Below are positions 37,401 to 49,400 of a DNA stretch of 64,000 bases, in pieces. The notes below the pieces were generated by a model, which saw nothing but the letters and a program-made list of their open reading frames with translations, was not told the origin of the DNA and did no database searches. The stretch is taken from assembly GCA_964036195.1 (NCBI GenBank), contig OZ038450.1, forward strand, positions 19,807,208 through 19,871,207. Direction: 5' to 3'. Positions within the stretch are counted from its first letter, which is position 1, and each line of letters begins with the position of its first letter. Origin of the DNA: Sphaerolaimus hirsutus. Lineage: Eukaryota > Nematoda > Chromadorea > Monhysterida > Sphaerolaimidae. The position numbers were made by a program, and so were the translations under genes.

Positions 37401-40400
37401 GTAGATAACACCCTCTTCGCCGCTGCTGCGCTGACTAACCCGCGCTTTTAGAAAAGGGGGGAGGAAGTGTGATGCCTGTTCGCGCTGGGCCAGCGCTCAA
37501 AAGGTCGGTATAGTATGTAATGCGAGAACTGACGGCGGGCCACCAAAGTGCCAGACCTATGCCTCTGGGACGGTGACCCAGCGTCAATTAACGCCTACCA
37601 AACCCTAATTATGGCGCTTTAGTCGCCGGGGACGCCGTATTGACCCCTTTTGGGCCAAGTGACGTCACCACGACGCCGCCCTATATGAAACCTAACTTAT
37701 AGGAAACTTACGGCGCAACGGACGCCGGCTATGGTAATTGGCGCCAGATCACCAAAGTGCCAGACCTACGCCTCTGGGACGGTGATTAAGCGCGAATTAC
37801 CATAGAATTGTAGGTCGATGGCGCTATGTCGCCGGTGCTAATTAGCAAAATGACCCGATTAGCTGTGTTTACTTGTGAAAAAGCCCGAGTGACGTCATTT
37901 GACACCCCGGGAACGGAACCTAACTTTTGCGATATTTACGGCGCTTTCACTAAAAAGAAAAGCAGCGCCGAGTGAAAACTGTGCTTCCTGAGTGTGGCGG
38001 TCAAACGAGCGCCGGCGAACGACTTCGACGGCCGCGACAGCGCCGCGTCGCCGCCATTCAACGACCGCCGACCGCCGGAACCCGGGAGAGGGGGATTTTG
38101 GGTGATTTTGGGTATTTTTGTAGAGCGTCGAATCGGCCACTTTTGGCCGAGTGCCAACTTTCGGAAAATGGCACCAAGTGTATTTTTGAGGGGGTTTAAG
38201 CGCTGGCGCCGTGTTTTGGCGACAGTTTATTGCTCAAAACTTGTAAATTTACCCCCTACCCAGTCCCCGCGAGCGTCGACAGCGTTGGCTGCCGGAAACG
38301 TCCGCAGAGCGACAGACTTTGGCCGCTCAGAGTTTTGGTGGGAGTGGCCACCGGAAGGGAGGGCCCCGATAGCTCCAGAAGCCTACGTCCTTCGGAGTAG
38401 AGACGGGTCAACCCTTCTGGAGGGATATGTGCCTTAGGTTAAAAATTAGTAAAGGAAATTGGAAGAATGCCAAAAAGGCAGTTTTTTGTGTGTAGTTTGG
38501 CACATATCCCGTAGCCACTGCTGCCACAGGGAGGAGTTTTGTGATTTTGTAGGGTGTAGGAGTAGGTTTAGGGAGTAGGTGCGCGGTAGGTGCCGCGGTT
38601 TGTGATTTATCGAGTATGTATTTGTATTTATTTGCACTTAATTACCCACCTAACCCCCTTAGTTTGTGATAATTGCATGTGTTTGTGATTGTATTTTTAT
38701 GTTCGCACTTATTTCTGTGTTTCGCACGTATTTCTGTGTTTTGCACTTTTGCACGTCATGTTTAGCTTCGCGTTGGCCGATTGGTACGATGGTTTGGACG
38801 AGCTCACGTTTGAGCAAACACGGTTGTTTTTGTGTTTTTTGGTCCTTTTGCAGTTGTTCGCAGTTTTCGAGTAGCCTGTGGATTCACGCGGCTGTTTTTT
38901 TGTTATATCATGTTTAGTTTTGAGAGTCTCACTCAGTTTAGGTACTTTTAAGCTGTTAGTTTGTGCGTTTACATTCGGTAGGTTACTGTAGGTATTTTAT
39001 CTTCTAGTTTGGCACAGTTCCAAGTTTGGTTTCATTAGCTGGCTGAGTGCCAGAAGAAAGGTGTTCCTGAATGTCAAGTCACCATCCCCTTGTTCCATTA
39101 AAAAGTAACCCTTGTGGTACATGGCTTGGTTCAGCTGAAGTCACTTATTTTCGGTACACTTTCGAATGCACTTTCGTGATTGGTTGGCTCCGCCCAGCTG
39201 CAAACCAGTTTTGGGCACTTCAAACCCATAAAAGAGAGCCCCAATCTTGTGATTGTCATCAGTCTATCCAATTCAATTCTAATTACTAAGTCAGTGATTT
39301 ACCAGCTGAAATGAGCCTACCCTTGGTTATTCATTCTCTGCTAACTCTGGCATAGGCCTTCTCTTCCCTCTGCACGGTGACATTTAGGTTCACAGGGGCA
39401 GGAGTGGCCACACGGAGCTGCCGGTATAGCTAAGATAGGGTGTTGTATGGGGAGAACCCACCATCTGTGATGCTTACTGTACGTCTGGACCTCTGTGGAC
39501 TTGTTTTAGGCGTAGTATAAGCTGAAGTAGGCTGTACACCTATTGACTCGCTCTAGGCTTTCGTAAGGGCCCAAACAGTTGTGCTACGTCGTCGTAGATT
39601 ACTTTTGATAGTGGTGCTGTGCCAAGCTAGGATTTAAGTACCTGGTCTTGTGTGGTCTCTTACCAGTGCATCGTACTGCTATCCTCACCTGTCTGGTTTA
39701 GCTTATATGACCCTGAGTGTTATTTAGTCATTTTTGTATTAATGTTTTGATTTGGAAAGTGGAAAGGTAAATTGGAAATATTTAAATACTTTGGAAACTT
39801 TATTTGCAACGTTATTCAAGAAACCCAATTAGTGTAATTCAAGCTTACTCTGGTGCAACTAATCCTCTACTTAATCTATTGGCTCATTCCAGCTAGTGGA
39901 TCTAATTACTTCTAATTCTAATTTAGGAAATCGTGATGGAAGTCGCTTTTATTTGCTTGCATTCGAGTAACGTTCAGTTGTCGGTTTTCGAAGCGTGGGC
40001 GAGTCTTGTTTCTGTTTCCGAAAGTACGCCAAGTTCTGAAGGGTTCTGGGAGGTTGATGATTTGGAACCGGGCCCTGCTTTTGATAGTTTTGAACCCGTG
40101 TCGGAAGTGTTTCAAATTCAGCGAAGGGCTACGTATGCGGAAAAGGTTCAGGGCGCCGATGATTTTGTTATTGATTCTGTTCTGCCCAATGGCGAAGTGA
40201 TTGGCGATGCTTCCCAGCAGTGGTTGCTTGATCACTTGATCATGGAGCCAGCTTTTATTGAGCCCGGAATTTGTGGTGTTTTTGAGAAGACCGCTGAAAG
40301 GCTGAAGAAAACTGTGCAGCCTAGAAACCTTTGGTATTTGGTGGGTAAGAGAGGGAAATTACAGCCGCACGTTATTCGCCGCAAGCTTTTGCAATTTGCG

Positions 40401-43400
40401 CGACCGGACTTTGTTAGCTGTGGCAACCAAGTAGACCGAAAAGCTCAGAAGCCTACGTCCTTCGGAGTAGCTAGGTCGAAAGGCACCAAGCTGGTGAAGT
40501 TTGGCAGACAGGTTTCCCGCGCACGCGGCAAGCGTAGGGCTTGTAGGACAATTGTTGATCGTCCAGTGGACATTATGCCGCTCGTTGAATTGTCGGAATT
40601 GTGCGATCATTTAGCTGGCGCGTTGCCATCGTTTGTCGTTCCACACGTGCAAAAGGTAACTAAGTCCCCTGCTAGGTGCTGTACATTTGGCGTAATTAGG
40701 CAGGATGGGTTGCATGAACGCAGTGTTGAGAGTTCTGACGGAAATGGACATTGTCCAAGGTGTTGCTATTTGGCTCATAATGGTGATGTTGCAAGAACCG
40801 AGGGGTTATCGTATTGCATTGGAGACAAGGTTGCAAGACCGGGGGGGTTACTTTATTATACAGGCCTAGTTTTTAGATTTTATTTTTTTATCATAAACTA
40901 TGCAATTGAGCACAGTTTTTGTTAAAAAAAAGCTAAGCTCTCAATTACAAACTGAAAATTTGGTGCCATTTTCAAAAATTCAGCCATTATTTTTGGTGAG
41001 AAAAAAAAGTTTGATGAAGTTCATTTGTATGGGCCAATTAATCTCCAACACTATCTTAATAAAAATACAAAATATTATAGTGAAAGATAATATCAAAAGC
41101 AAAAGTTATGAATTTCCAAAAAACGTCTTTGATCGATTTTTTCAGTAGGAAGATGACATTTTCGGATATATTTATGTATGGAAGAAAATTTTGAGTTTCT
41201 ATATATGTAGATTACAAATCCACGATAAAAAACGCAAAAAATTTTTTGTGCTTTCACAGTTTTGGGCATGTTTGTTTCTTAGGGAAAGCGAGTCTTAAGA
41301 GCTATTTCCGTTTACGTTTTCTGGGAAAAAGTAATTGTACACTTAGTACACATTACACTTTTAGACTCAGGAGTTACCTTCTCAAAAATATAACGAAAGG
41401 TACTCCCATTCACGTTTTCTCCTTCTAAAAGTACTTTGACGTTTTTAGTAGGTATTATTCCAAGAAAAGTTTTATTTTGCGTTTTCTATACTCGGGTTAC
41501 GGTTGGCCGGTGTTTTTTCAAAAGTTCTGTGACCTCGCGCCATTGATTCCATACGACACAATTTTTGAGCCCACGTCTTCAACAATCAAATCACATTTTC
41601 ACATCACCTTCCAAACCTGATGCATCCAACCCAGGGGTCTCGAATGGGGGGAGGTTACCCCCCCCCCAAGCCGCCCAGCTATCTTTCTATCTATCCTGGA
41701 GGCCGCTCAGCTATCTATCTATCCCGGAGGCAAAATTTTGGGCTACTACCCCCTAAACCCACCCCCCAAATCGCCCAGCTATCTACCTATCTGGAGCGAT
41801 TTTTCAGAAACTATACCCCAATTTTCGCTCAAAATCGCTATTTTTCATACCTATATATAATATTTTTTCACCTCCAAAATCACATAGTTCATGCATCTAA
41901 CTGCCTATTTTCAGCTATTTTAAGTTACTATGTGCTCTTGTATACCCCATTTTGAGCTATTTTTACACATACTTTTAGCGATTTTTCTCCCTTTTCTTCC
42001 TTCTATGCCTATATATCGAACCATCATAACCCCCCCCAACCTCCCCCAGAAAATTTTTTCAGCTATCTATCCCTCCGGAGGAGCGATTTGCTATCTATCC
42101 AACCACTCGGAGGGTCAAAATTCAAGATACCCCTGATCCAACCCCCCCCCCACCCCAAACAGACCACCCATGTCTGAGTTTCGACCCGGTTAATCGACAA
42201 TGACGGCTTCAACAGGACTTCCTACCCGGCGCACTGCAGCTTGGTGTGCGGCACGCAGGCGGCCAGGCCCAGGGACAACGAAATTAGTGTGATGAGACTC
42301 GTCAATTTGACCAAGATGAAACGTTGCGTGTGAAGGTTTAGGGGTATTTTTATTTTTCCATTAACCACATAAGGTGTTTGGGGGCTAATTACAATTTATT
42401 GCGGTTTTTTTCGTACCTAACAGGTGTGTAGAGTTTTTGACTTCTGCACCTATACGCGAAACCAGGAAAATCAAAGTTCAAATATTCAAAGTGATCTGTA
42501 AAAATGGTACATAAATACGATTTGCGAACGCCAGCCATAAGTTTCACACTATATGCCCTCCCAATCTCACCCAGACGACGATTCCGACCGCGATTCCGAC
42601 TCTGACTCGTCCACCTCGTCCGAGTCCGACACCGAGTCGGCCGCGGACGCGGACGCCACCGACGCAGAGCGGCAAGAAACCGCGCACGGTGATCGCACGC
42701 ATACCGCACCACGGCGGGGTGAATCGGATCAGGTGCCACTCCCAGACCCTGTAAAATGCCCTGTCAAGATCCATGCAAAGTGTCAATGGTCATGGAAAAT
42801 GCCCTGCAAAATGGCAACCGAGTTACCATCTTGCAGGGCATTTTATGTGACTTTTGACACTTTGCATGACACTTGACAGGGCATTTTACAGGGTCTGTAA
42901 GTGCCCCCAGGGCGGCGAAATTGGCCGAAAATACGTCAGTTTGTGCGGTGTGGAATGATGCGGGCAAAGTACAGGTTTTGTTGGTATGGTGGAATTTTGC
43001 TTGGATTCTGGGATGGACGCCTGATTTTTGAGCGGGTGGTGGGACAATTGTATACGGAGCCGGCGAACTGGGTAAGCTGCGTCCCCCTAAAATTTGGCAT
43101 TATAATAGCGAAATTCAGTCGTGGCGCTGGCGTCATTTGTAGGCACTGCGCCATGGCGGGGTTGGCGTTGGAGTTGGCGCCATCGGACTTATTTATACCT
43201 AACAATATGTTGCGGGGCACCGTATTGACAAAAATAATGATAGAAAGTATGATTTGAAAGAGAAATGCACGCTTGTGCGCTTAATTTTTGCACAATGCCT
43301 ACAATATCGCTATATACAAGAATCACTTTTTGGCACTTTTTTCGTCTGGACCGGGAAGGTAGTGGGGGCCCCCTGCGTACGTACCTGCTTGGATTAATCA

Positions 43401-46400
43401 ATCGATAATATAACAATGTTGCCAATGGTGTTACAACGTTCATTGGTTGATTAACAGATTTTTTTGCCAATTTTAATGATAATGAATATTATTGCTCAGA
43501 TTTGGAACTTGGCCAACTGTGTTCGCGTTATAGATGAGGCATTAGAATCAGATAAAGAAAGAACAGTTAAGCGCCGAAAACGAGTTATAGACATGAAAAA
43601 GGAAAAGCCCCTGCATACTTTTTCTGGACACTTGAGTGAAGGTTTTGCCGTCGATTGGTCCCCGGTGAAATTGGGTTAGTTCGTAAATTGTTGGTTTTCG
43701 AATACCCAAACTGCCAAAGTGTGTGTGTACGCGATTTTCGCATAGCACCGCTGTGATCAGTTGTCTAGTGAATTTGGACCCCTCTGCGGATTCATATGGA
43801 CAGTAAATTGCTTTTTCATAAGATAGACTTTTATGTGAGATAGGCTTTTTAAAGATGTATATATAAAAAAGGGGGGGAAAATCGCAAAAAAAAATTGGTG
43901 AACAATGTCTCAAAATAGACATAATAATCTCGTATATAGCCAAAAGTTGTTGAAAATAGGTAATACTTCACATCAACGATAAGTATTTTGAAGACTGCAA
44001 AATAACGATTTGATTTTGGATAAGGATTTTCAAGATGAAAACACATAAAAGCAGGATGAAAAATGAGATACATTGGTACCGATTTTCAGAAAAAGCATGA
44101 TTTTCACATCGAAAGTGTGTATCTCCACCAAGAAAAACGACATTTTCACATAGAAAGTGCGTTGATCCATCTCGGGCCACCGGAATTACCACTTCGAAAA
44201 TGCATATCTCCAAAAAAAAGTTTCGTTCCAAAAGTGCGTCCGTGCTCCTGAAGAGCCGGTCAGAACTCTCATACAAAATGGGAGTTTCATTCCAAAAGTG
44301 CATCCGTGCATTTCCAAACATTTCCAGAGCTATAATTTGGATACGTATGTACGTATAAGTCTAAAAATTGAGGTCGGGTTACTTTTCGAGACGGGCTATT
44401 CAATGGCGCTACGCACACTGAAGCCGAAATATTCGGCATACGCACGTTTTCATCTGCCGAATCCGAACTAAAAAAATGCTGTTCGGACGGTTTTAGACCA
44501 GCATTTTTGGGTCCAGACATTCAGCAACCGTACGAATTTGGACAAATTCGGACGGATTTAGATGATTTTCCAGCATTTTTGGTCATATGCTGAATTTAAC
44601 ATTTCAGCATCTTGTGAAAAAATTGTATCCGGACACTTTCATTTCAGCAAACCAGTTCAGCAATTGGCAGAACATCTACTGCTGTGAAATGATCCAGATC
44701 TCATCTAGTTTTTCATACATCTTCATGAAACATTTTTTATGAACATGTATGAACATGATCTTCAAAAATGAAGACCATAAATTTTTTTTAAAAACTGCTC
44801 ATTCTTGAGATATTGTAGTTCAGCACAGTTCAACAGTGTGTAAACAGAAAAAACGTATGAACCATTTTGGGAATTTGGGCAATGTGTGTACATGAGTAGG
44901 GTTCAAACGGGATTGACTTTTCGGGATCAGGATCGGGATCGGGATTCACTTTTTGAGATTTCGGGATCGGGATCGGGATTGGTAATTTGAGATTTCGGGA
45001 TCGGGATTGGCCGGGATTGGGGTCACGGGATCGGGATTGGGATAGGCATTTTTCCGGGATCGGGATTGGGTTCTAGGGATAGAAATTTTGGCCATTTTTC
45101 TGGCATTCACAGTTGTTCATAAAGGTCTCAAAACACTGTTGGATGCCAGAAAAGTGGCATAAAATTGACGCTGGGGGTTTGCATCCACTTTTTTGCATGC
45201 AAAAACGTCATTATTTCACTTTTTATAATTTCCACTAATTTTTCCGGGATCGGGATCCCGGACTTGGGAGTTTCTCGGGATCGGGATCGGGATTTGAAAA
45301 CTTTCGGGATCGGGATTGGTATTTTTGAGATTTCGGGATCGGGATCAGGATTGGGGTTTCAGGATCGGGATCGGGACTGGTAAATCCCGGAATTTCACGG
45401 GATCCGGGATCGGGATCTCGTTTGAACCCTATCCATGAGCGAATAGTAATGATAAACATTGGAACAGCGCGTGCCTAGGGTGTCAAAAAAATTTTGTTAT
45501 GGAAAATGGAAACGGAAATTTTTTTGCACTTGCCAGAAAACGGAAATAAAATTTCAGCAACAAGGAAAACAAGGCCGGAAAACTGGAAATGGAAAAATGA
45601 AATTTTGCCAGAAAACAAAAAAAATTGTGGAAATTTCCTGGAAATGCTAAAAATTGCTGAAATTTTGATGGAAAATGGAAAAAGTCACATAATTGAAAAC
45701 CTGCATGCATGTTTACCAGTTTGGCTGAAACAGAAAACAGACAATTGAGCCAGAAAAGGGGAATATGAGGCTGAAAAACTGAAAATTGAGCCTGAAAACG
45801 GAAAAAAGGCGGAAAAACTGAAAATTCAGCCGGAAAAACTGAAAATTCAGCCGGAAAAAGGCAGAAAAACTGAAAATTTAGCCAGAAAAGGGATAATTAG
45901 CCAGAAAAACAGGAACGGAAATGGAAAAAAATTTTGTAGTCAGAAAACGGAACGGAAAACGGAAAAATTAATTCAATTACCGGAAAACGGAATGGAAAAT
46001 GGAAAAAATTTGCCTGCAGAAAACCAAAACAGAAATTTGTCACCCTAAGCATGCCTGCAAACCAGATTGTTGAAAGTAATCAATGTTTTCAAAGTTAATG
46101 TAAAATATTCATTTTTAGTCACTCCTGAGTTAGGGTTCAAACGGGATTGACTTTTCGGGATCGGGATCGGGATTCACTTTTTGAGATTTCGGGATCGGGA
46201 TCGGGATTGGGGTTTCGGGATCGGGATCGGGATCGGGATTGGTATTTTGAGATTTCGGGATCGGGATCGGGATCGGGATTGGCCGGGATTGGGGTCACGG
46301 GATCGGGATCAGGATTGGGATTGGCATTTTTTCGGGATCGGGATTGGGGTCTAGGGATAGAGATTTTCGTCACTGTTCTGGCATTCACAGTTGTTTATAA

Positions 46401-49400
46401 AGGTCTCAAAACACTGTTGGATGCCAGAAAAGTGACATAAAATGGACGATGGGGGTTTGCGTTCACGTTTTTGCACGCAAAAATGTAATTTTTTTCACTT
46501 TATATAAGTTCCACTATTTTTTCCGGGATCGGGATCCCGGACTTGGGAGACTCTCGGGATCGGGATCGGGATTTGAAAGTTTTCGGGATCGGGATCGGGA
46601 TCGGGATTGGTATTTTTGGATTTCGGGATCGGGATCGGGATTGGGGTTTCGGGATCCGGATCGGGATCGGGACTGCTAAATCCCGGAATTTCACGGGATC
46701 CGGGATCGGGATCGGGATCCCGTTTGAACCCTATCCTGAGTGCAGAAAACGTATAGTAGAATTTTTTACTTTTATTTCCATGGGAAAATGTAAAAGTAAG
46801 TATTTTTGAAAACGATGACCATAATTTTCACTAGAAGTCACCCTTAACCCCAATTTTCATCCTTTTTGCCACTGCACACATGAAGTTGTGCATACACTGT
46901 AGCGTCTGCCAAGCAGGGTTGGTTTTAGTAAAATTATTTTTACTGAAACTGCAGTAAAATTGTAAATAAATTATATTTTATTTTTATTTTTTCTTCAATT
47001 TTCCATCTTATTTTTATTTTTTTATTCTTCAATTTTCCATTTTATTATTATTTTATTTTTATTTTTTATTCTTTGTGACCAGGATTAGTTTTTGTGAAAT
47101 TCTTTTTACTAAAATTGTAGTAAAATTGTATAAAAATTGTATTTGATTTTTTTTCTTCTGAGATTTTGCCAACCCTGCTGCCAAGTAAAACCAATAATTA
47201 TCCAAAATTTAGTTGACACAATTTTTGATGTCAACTAGTGTCAGGGGTATTCTAGTTTTCGGCCCTCCTGGGTGTTGGATAGATAGCAAATCACTCCTCC
47301 GGAGGGATAGATAGCTGAAAATTTTTCTGGGGGGGGGGGGTTCGCGGGGGCTCAATATATAGGCATAGAAGGGAGGAAAAGGAGAAAAATTGCTGAAAGT
47401 AGGTGAAAAATGGCTAAAAATGGGTATATAAGGACATATAGTACTAAAAATAGCTCAAAATAGGCAGTTAGATGCACGAACTAGTGATTTTGGAGGTGAA
47501 AATCTATATATAGGTATGAAAATAGCGATTTTGAGCGAAAATTAGGGTATAGTTTCCCAAAAATCGCTCCAGATAGGTAGATAGCTGGCCGATTGGGGGG
47601 AGGGGTTTAGGGGATAGTAGCCCAAAATTTTGCCTCCGGGATAGATAGATAGCTGAGCGGCCTCTGGAATAGATAGATAGCTGGGCGATTTGGGGGGGGG
47701 GAACCCCCCCTTTCCTACCCCTGACTAGTGTGTGTGACAAGATATAATTGATGACAATTTTTGATGTCAACTTTATGACAAGTTATAATTAGTTACATTC
47801 TCTGTACAGCATCAACTTTGGTCAATAGACAATAGTGATTATGTATATTGGATAGGGTTGGCACTAGGGTCGAAACGGAATCCCGATCCCGATCCCAAAA
47901 CATTTCGGGATTTGGTGGTCCTGATCCCGATCCTGAAACCTCAATCCTGATCCTGATCCCGAAATCTCAAAAGCCAATCCCGATCCCGATCCAGAAACTT
48001 TCAAAATCACAATCCCGATCCCGAAAAAATTTATACAATCCCGATCCCGATCCCAGAAAATTTGGTCAACCTCATTAAATGCCCTTTTTGCATTAATAAA
48101 TTTTAACCAATGTCCACTTTATGCCTCTTTTCTGGCATCCAGACGTGTTTTTGTGCCTGTTTTGTGAAAACATTGGCAAAAAACGTGTATATTAGAATGT
48201 TTTCAAAAATGCCATTACCGATCCCAAAAAATGCCAATCCCGATCCCGAAAGGTCAATCCCAATCCCGAAATCTCAAAAACCAATCCCGATCCCGATACC
48301 AAAAGGTCAATCCCGATCCGATCCCGAGATCTCAAAAACCAATCCTCGTTTATCTTTGCATTTCAGCATTTGAGATTTTATCCTATTGCTGAATGTTTCC
48401 GCATGAAAAAGTGTACGCATCTTTTGAATGCTGAAATACATGCTGAATTGACAAACCGCCTAATTTTCAAGAGTACGGACGATTTGAGTTCAGCAAGTTT
48501 TTTTCTATTCAGCATTTAATTCGGCATTTGTCAAAAACGTGCGTATGCCGAATATTTCGGCTTCAGTGTGCGTAGCGCCAATGGTGCAGCTGTTGTTTTT
48601 TCTAGGTCGCACCATTCATAAGTCAGTTTTAGTTTTGATCGCAGATTGTCCATTTTGTTCCTGAAAAAAATGGCCCGACAAATCTGGACATAACTCCACA
48701 TAGACTGTACGGCCAAAAAATCATTTATACAAAACATGTGGGCAATAGTCTCAGGTATCTGAAAAGTGCGTGGCAAGCTCTGTCGCTAAAACATGGCGCT
48801 GTCGGGCCACCGCTTAACTTTAAAATGCGAATTTGAAAAATTTAAATTGGTGGAGATATGCACTTTTGGAACGAAACTCTTCAGGTATGCTCTCATCCGG
48901 CGACAACAAAGGTCGCATACACATTTGGCACATGGCTGAGGGCGGCGTGTGGCACGTTGACCAGCGGCCGTATGTACATTCGGATGGCTCCGGTAAAAGT
49001 GGCACTGCTGCTTCTGTGGAGGATTTACAGTGGTCGCCTGTGGATGAATCTGTGCGCTTTTTTTGCATGATTTTGGGGTTGCCTGGGGTTGGGAAAAATC
49101 AGAGATTTTTGGAGAGAAAAATTTCAAGCGCCTTGATTTTTAGAATAAAGATCCGTCTCCACCCTGTTTTTATATTAAAAATCAGATTTTTTTTAAATCA
49201 AGGGCCGATCCTTTTTGCAACGATTTTTTTCAAGAGTTTTGAATGGGAAAATAATGGTCGATATTCTGTTCCACAGTTTTGTAACGACAAAAAATGGAAA
49301 TGTCAATTTCCGGTGAACTGAACAGTGAACTGAACAATAAAATCTTTTCGCGGTAGATCGCAAAACCATCCAATCACATTATTTGCGAAGACCCGCCTCC

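Larger units (their letters stand above)
11460..40860 (+). mobile_element. Giant Ty3/gypsy-type LTR retrotransposon, 29.4 kb, nearly identical LTRs
   Basis: The element is bounded by two 3345-bp LTRs and a 4-bp direct repeat CAGG (11456-11459 and 40861-40864). Order: 5' LTR, tRNA-Gln primer site, gag-pol frame, spacer, two accessory frames (one with a NADAR domain), hairpin-rich region, small frames, polypurine tract, 3' LTR. Pol order is protease, reverse transcriptase, RNase H, integrase, as in Ty3/gypsy. About three mismatches were seen by eye between the LTRs, so insertion is recent. Gag-pol looks whole; the accessory half may be whole or may have about one break. It sits within an older foldback transposon in GRWD1 intron 2, in the same orientation as the host gene. 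Confidence 0.93.
9130..41320. mobile_element. Foldback DNA transposon interrupted by the LTR element
   Basis: Left part about 9130-11459, right part 40861 to about 41320. Long inverted arms run from about 9190-10490 and 10615-11459 plus 40861-41255, with a centre near 10550. End sequences such as ACTTAAGACTCGCTTT (left) and AAAGCGAGTCTTAAGA (right) pair. Each arm contains a partial internal duplication. The insertion of the LTR element split the sequence GTGCAGG/CCTAG, which is intact in the left arm near 9590. No transposase is seen. The exact outer ends are unclear. Confidence 0.8.
44404..48579. mobile_element. Large inverted-repeat element in GRWD1 intron 6, filled with insertions
   Basis: About 46-bp ends, TGGCGCTACGCACACTGAAG at the left and its complement at the right. 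Inside are three GATCCC MITEs, the GGAAACGG element and a GATAGATAGC MITE. No transposase frame is visible. Confidence 0.75.

Noticed and set aside
42190-42216. A 27-bp intron explaining the frame change in GRWD1 exon 3
   Set aside because: Far too short for a spliceosomal intron, and its removal leaves a frame without family likeness.
42553-42876. A single 107-codon acidic protein at 42.55 kb
   Set aside because: Its first part is GRWD1 exon 4; the rest reads into the introner-like element and the wrong frame.
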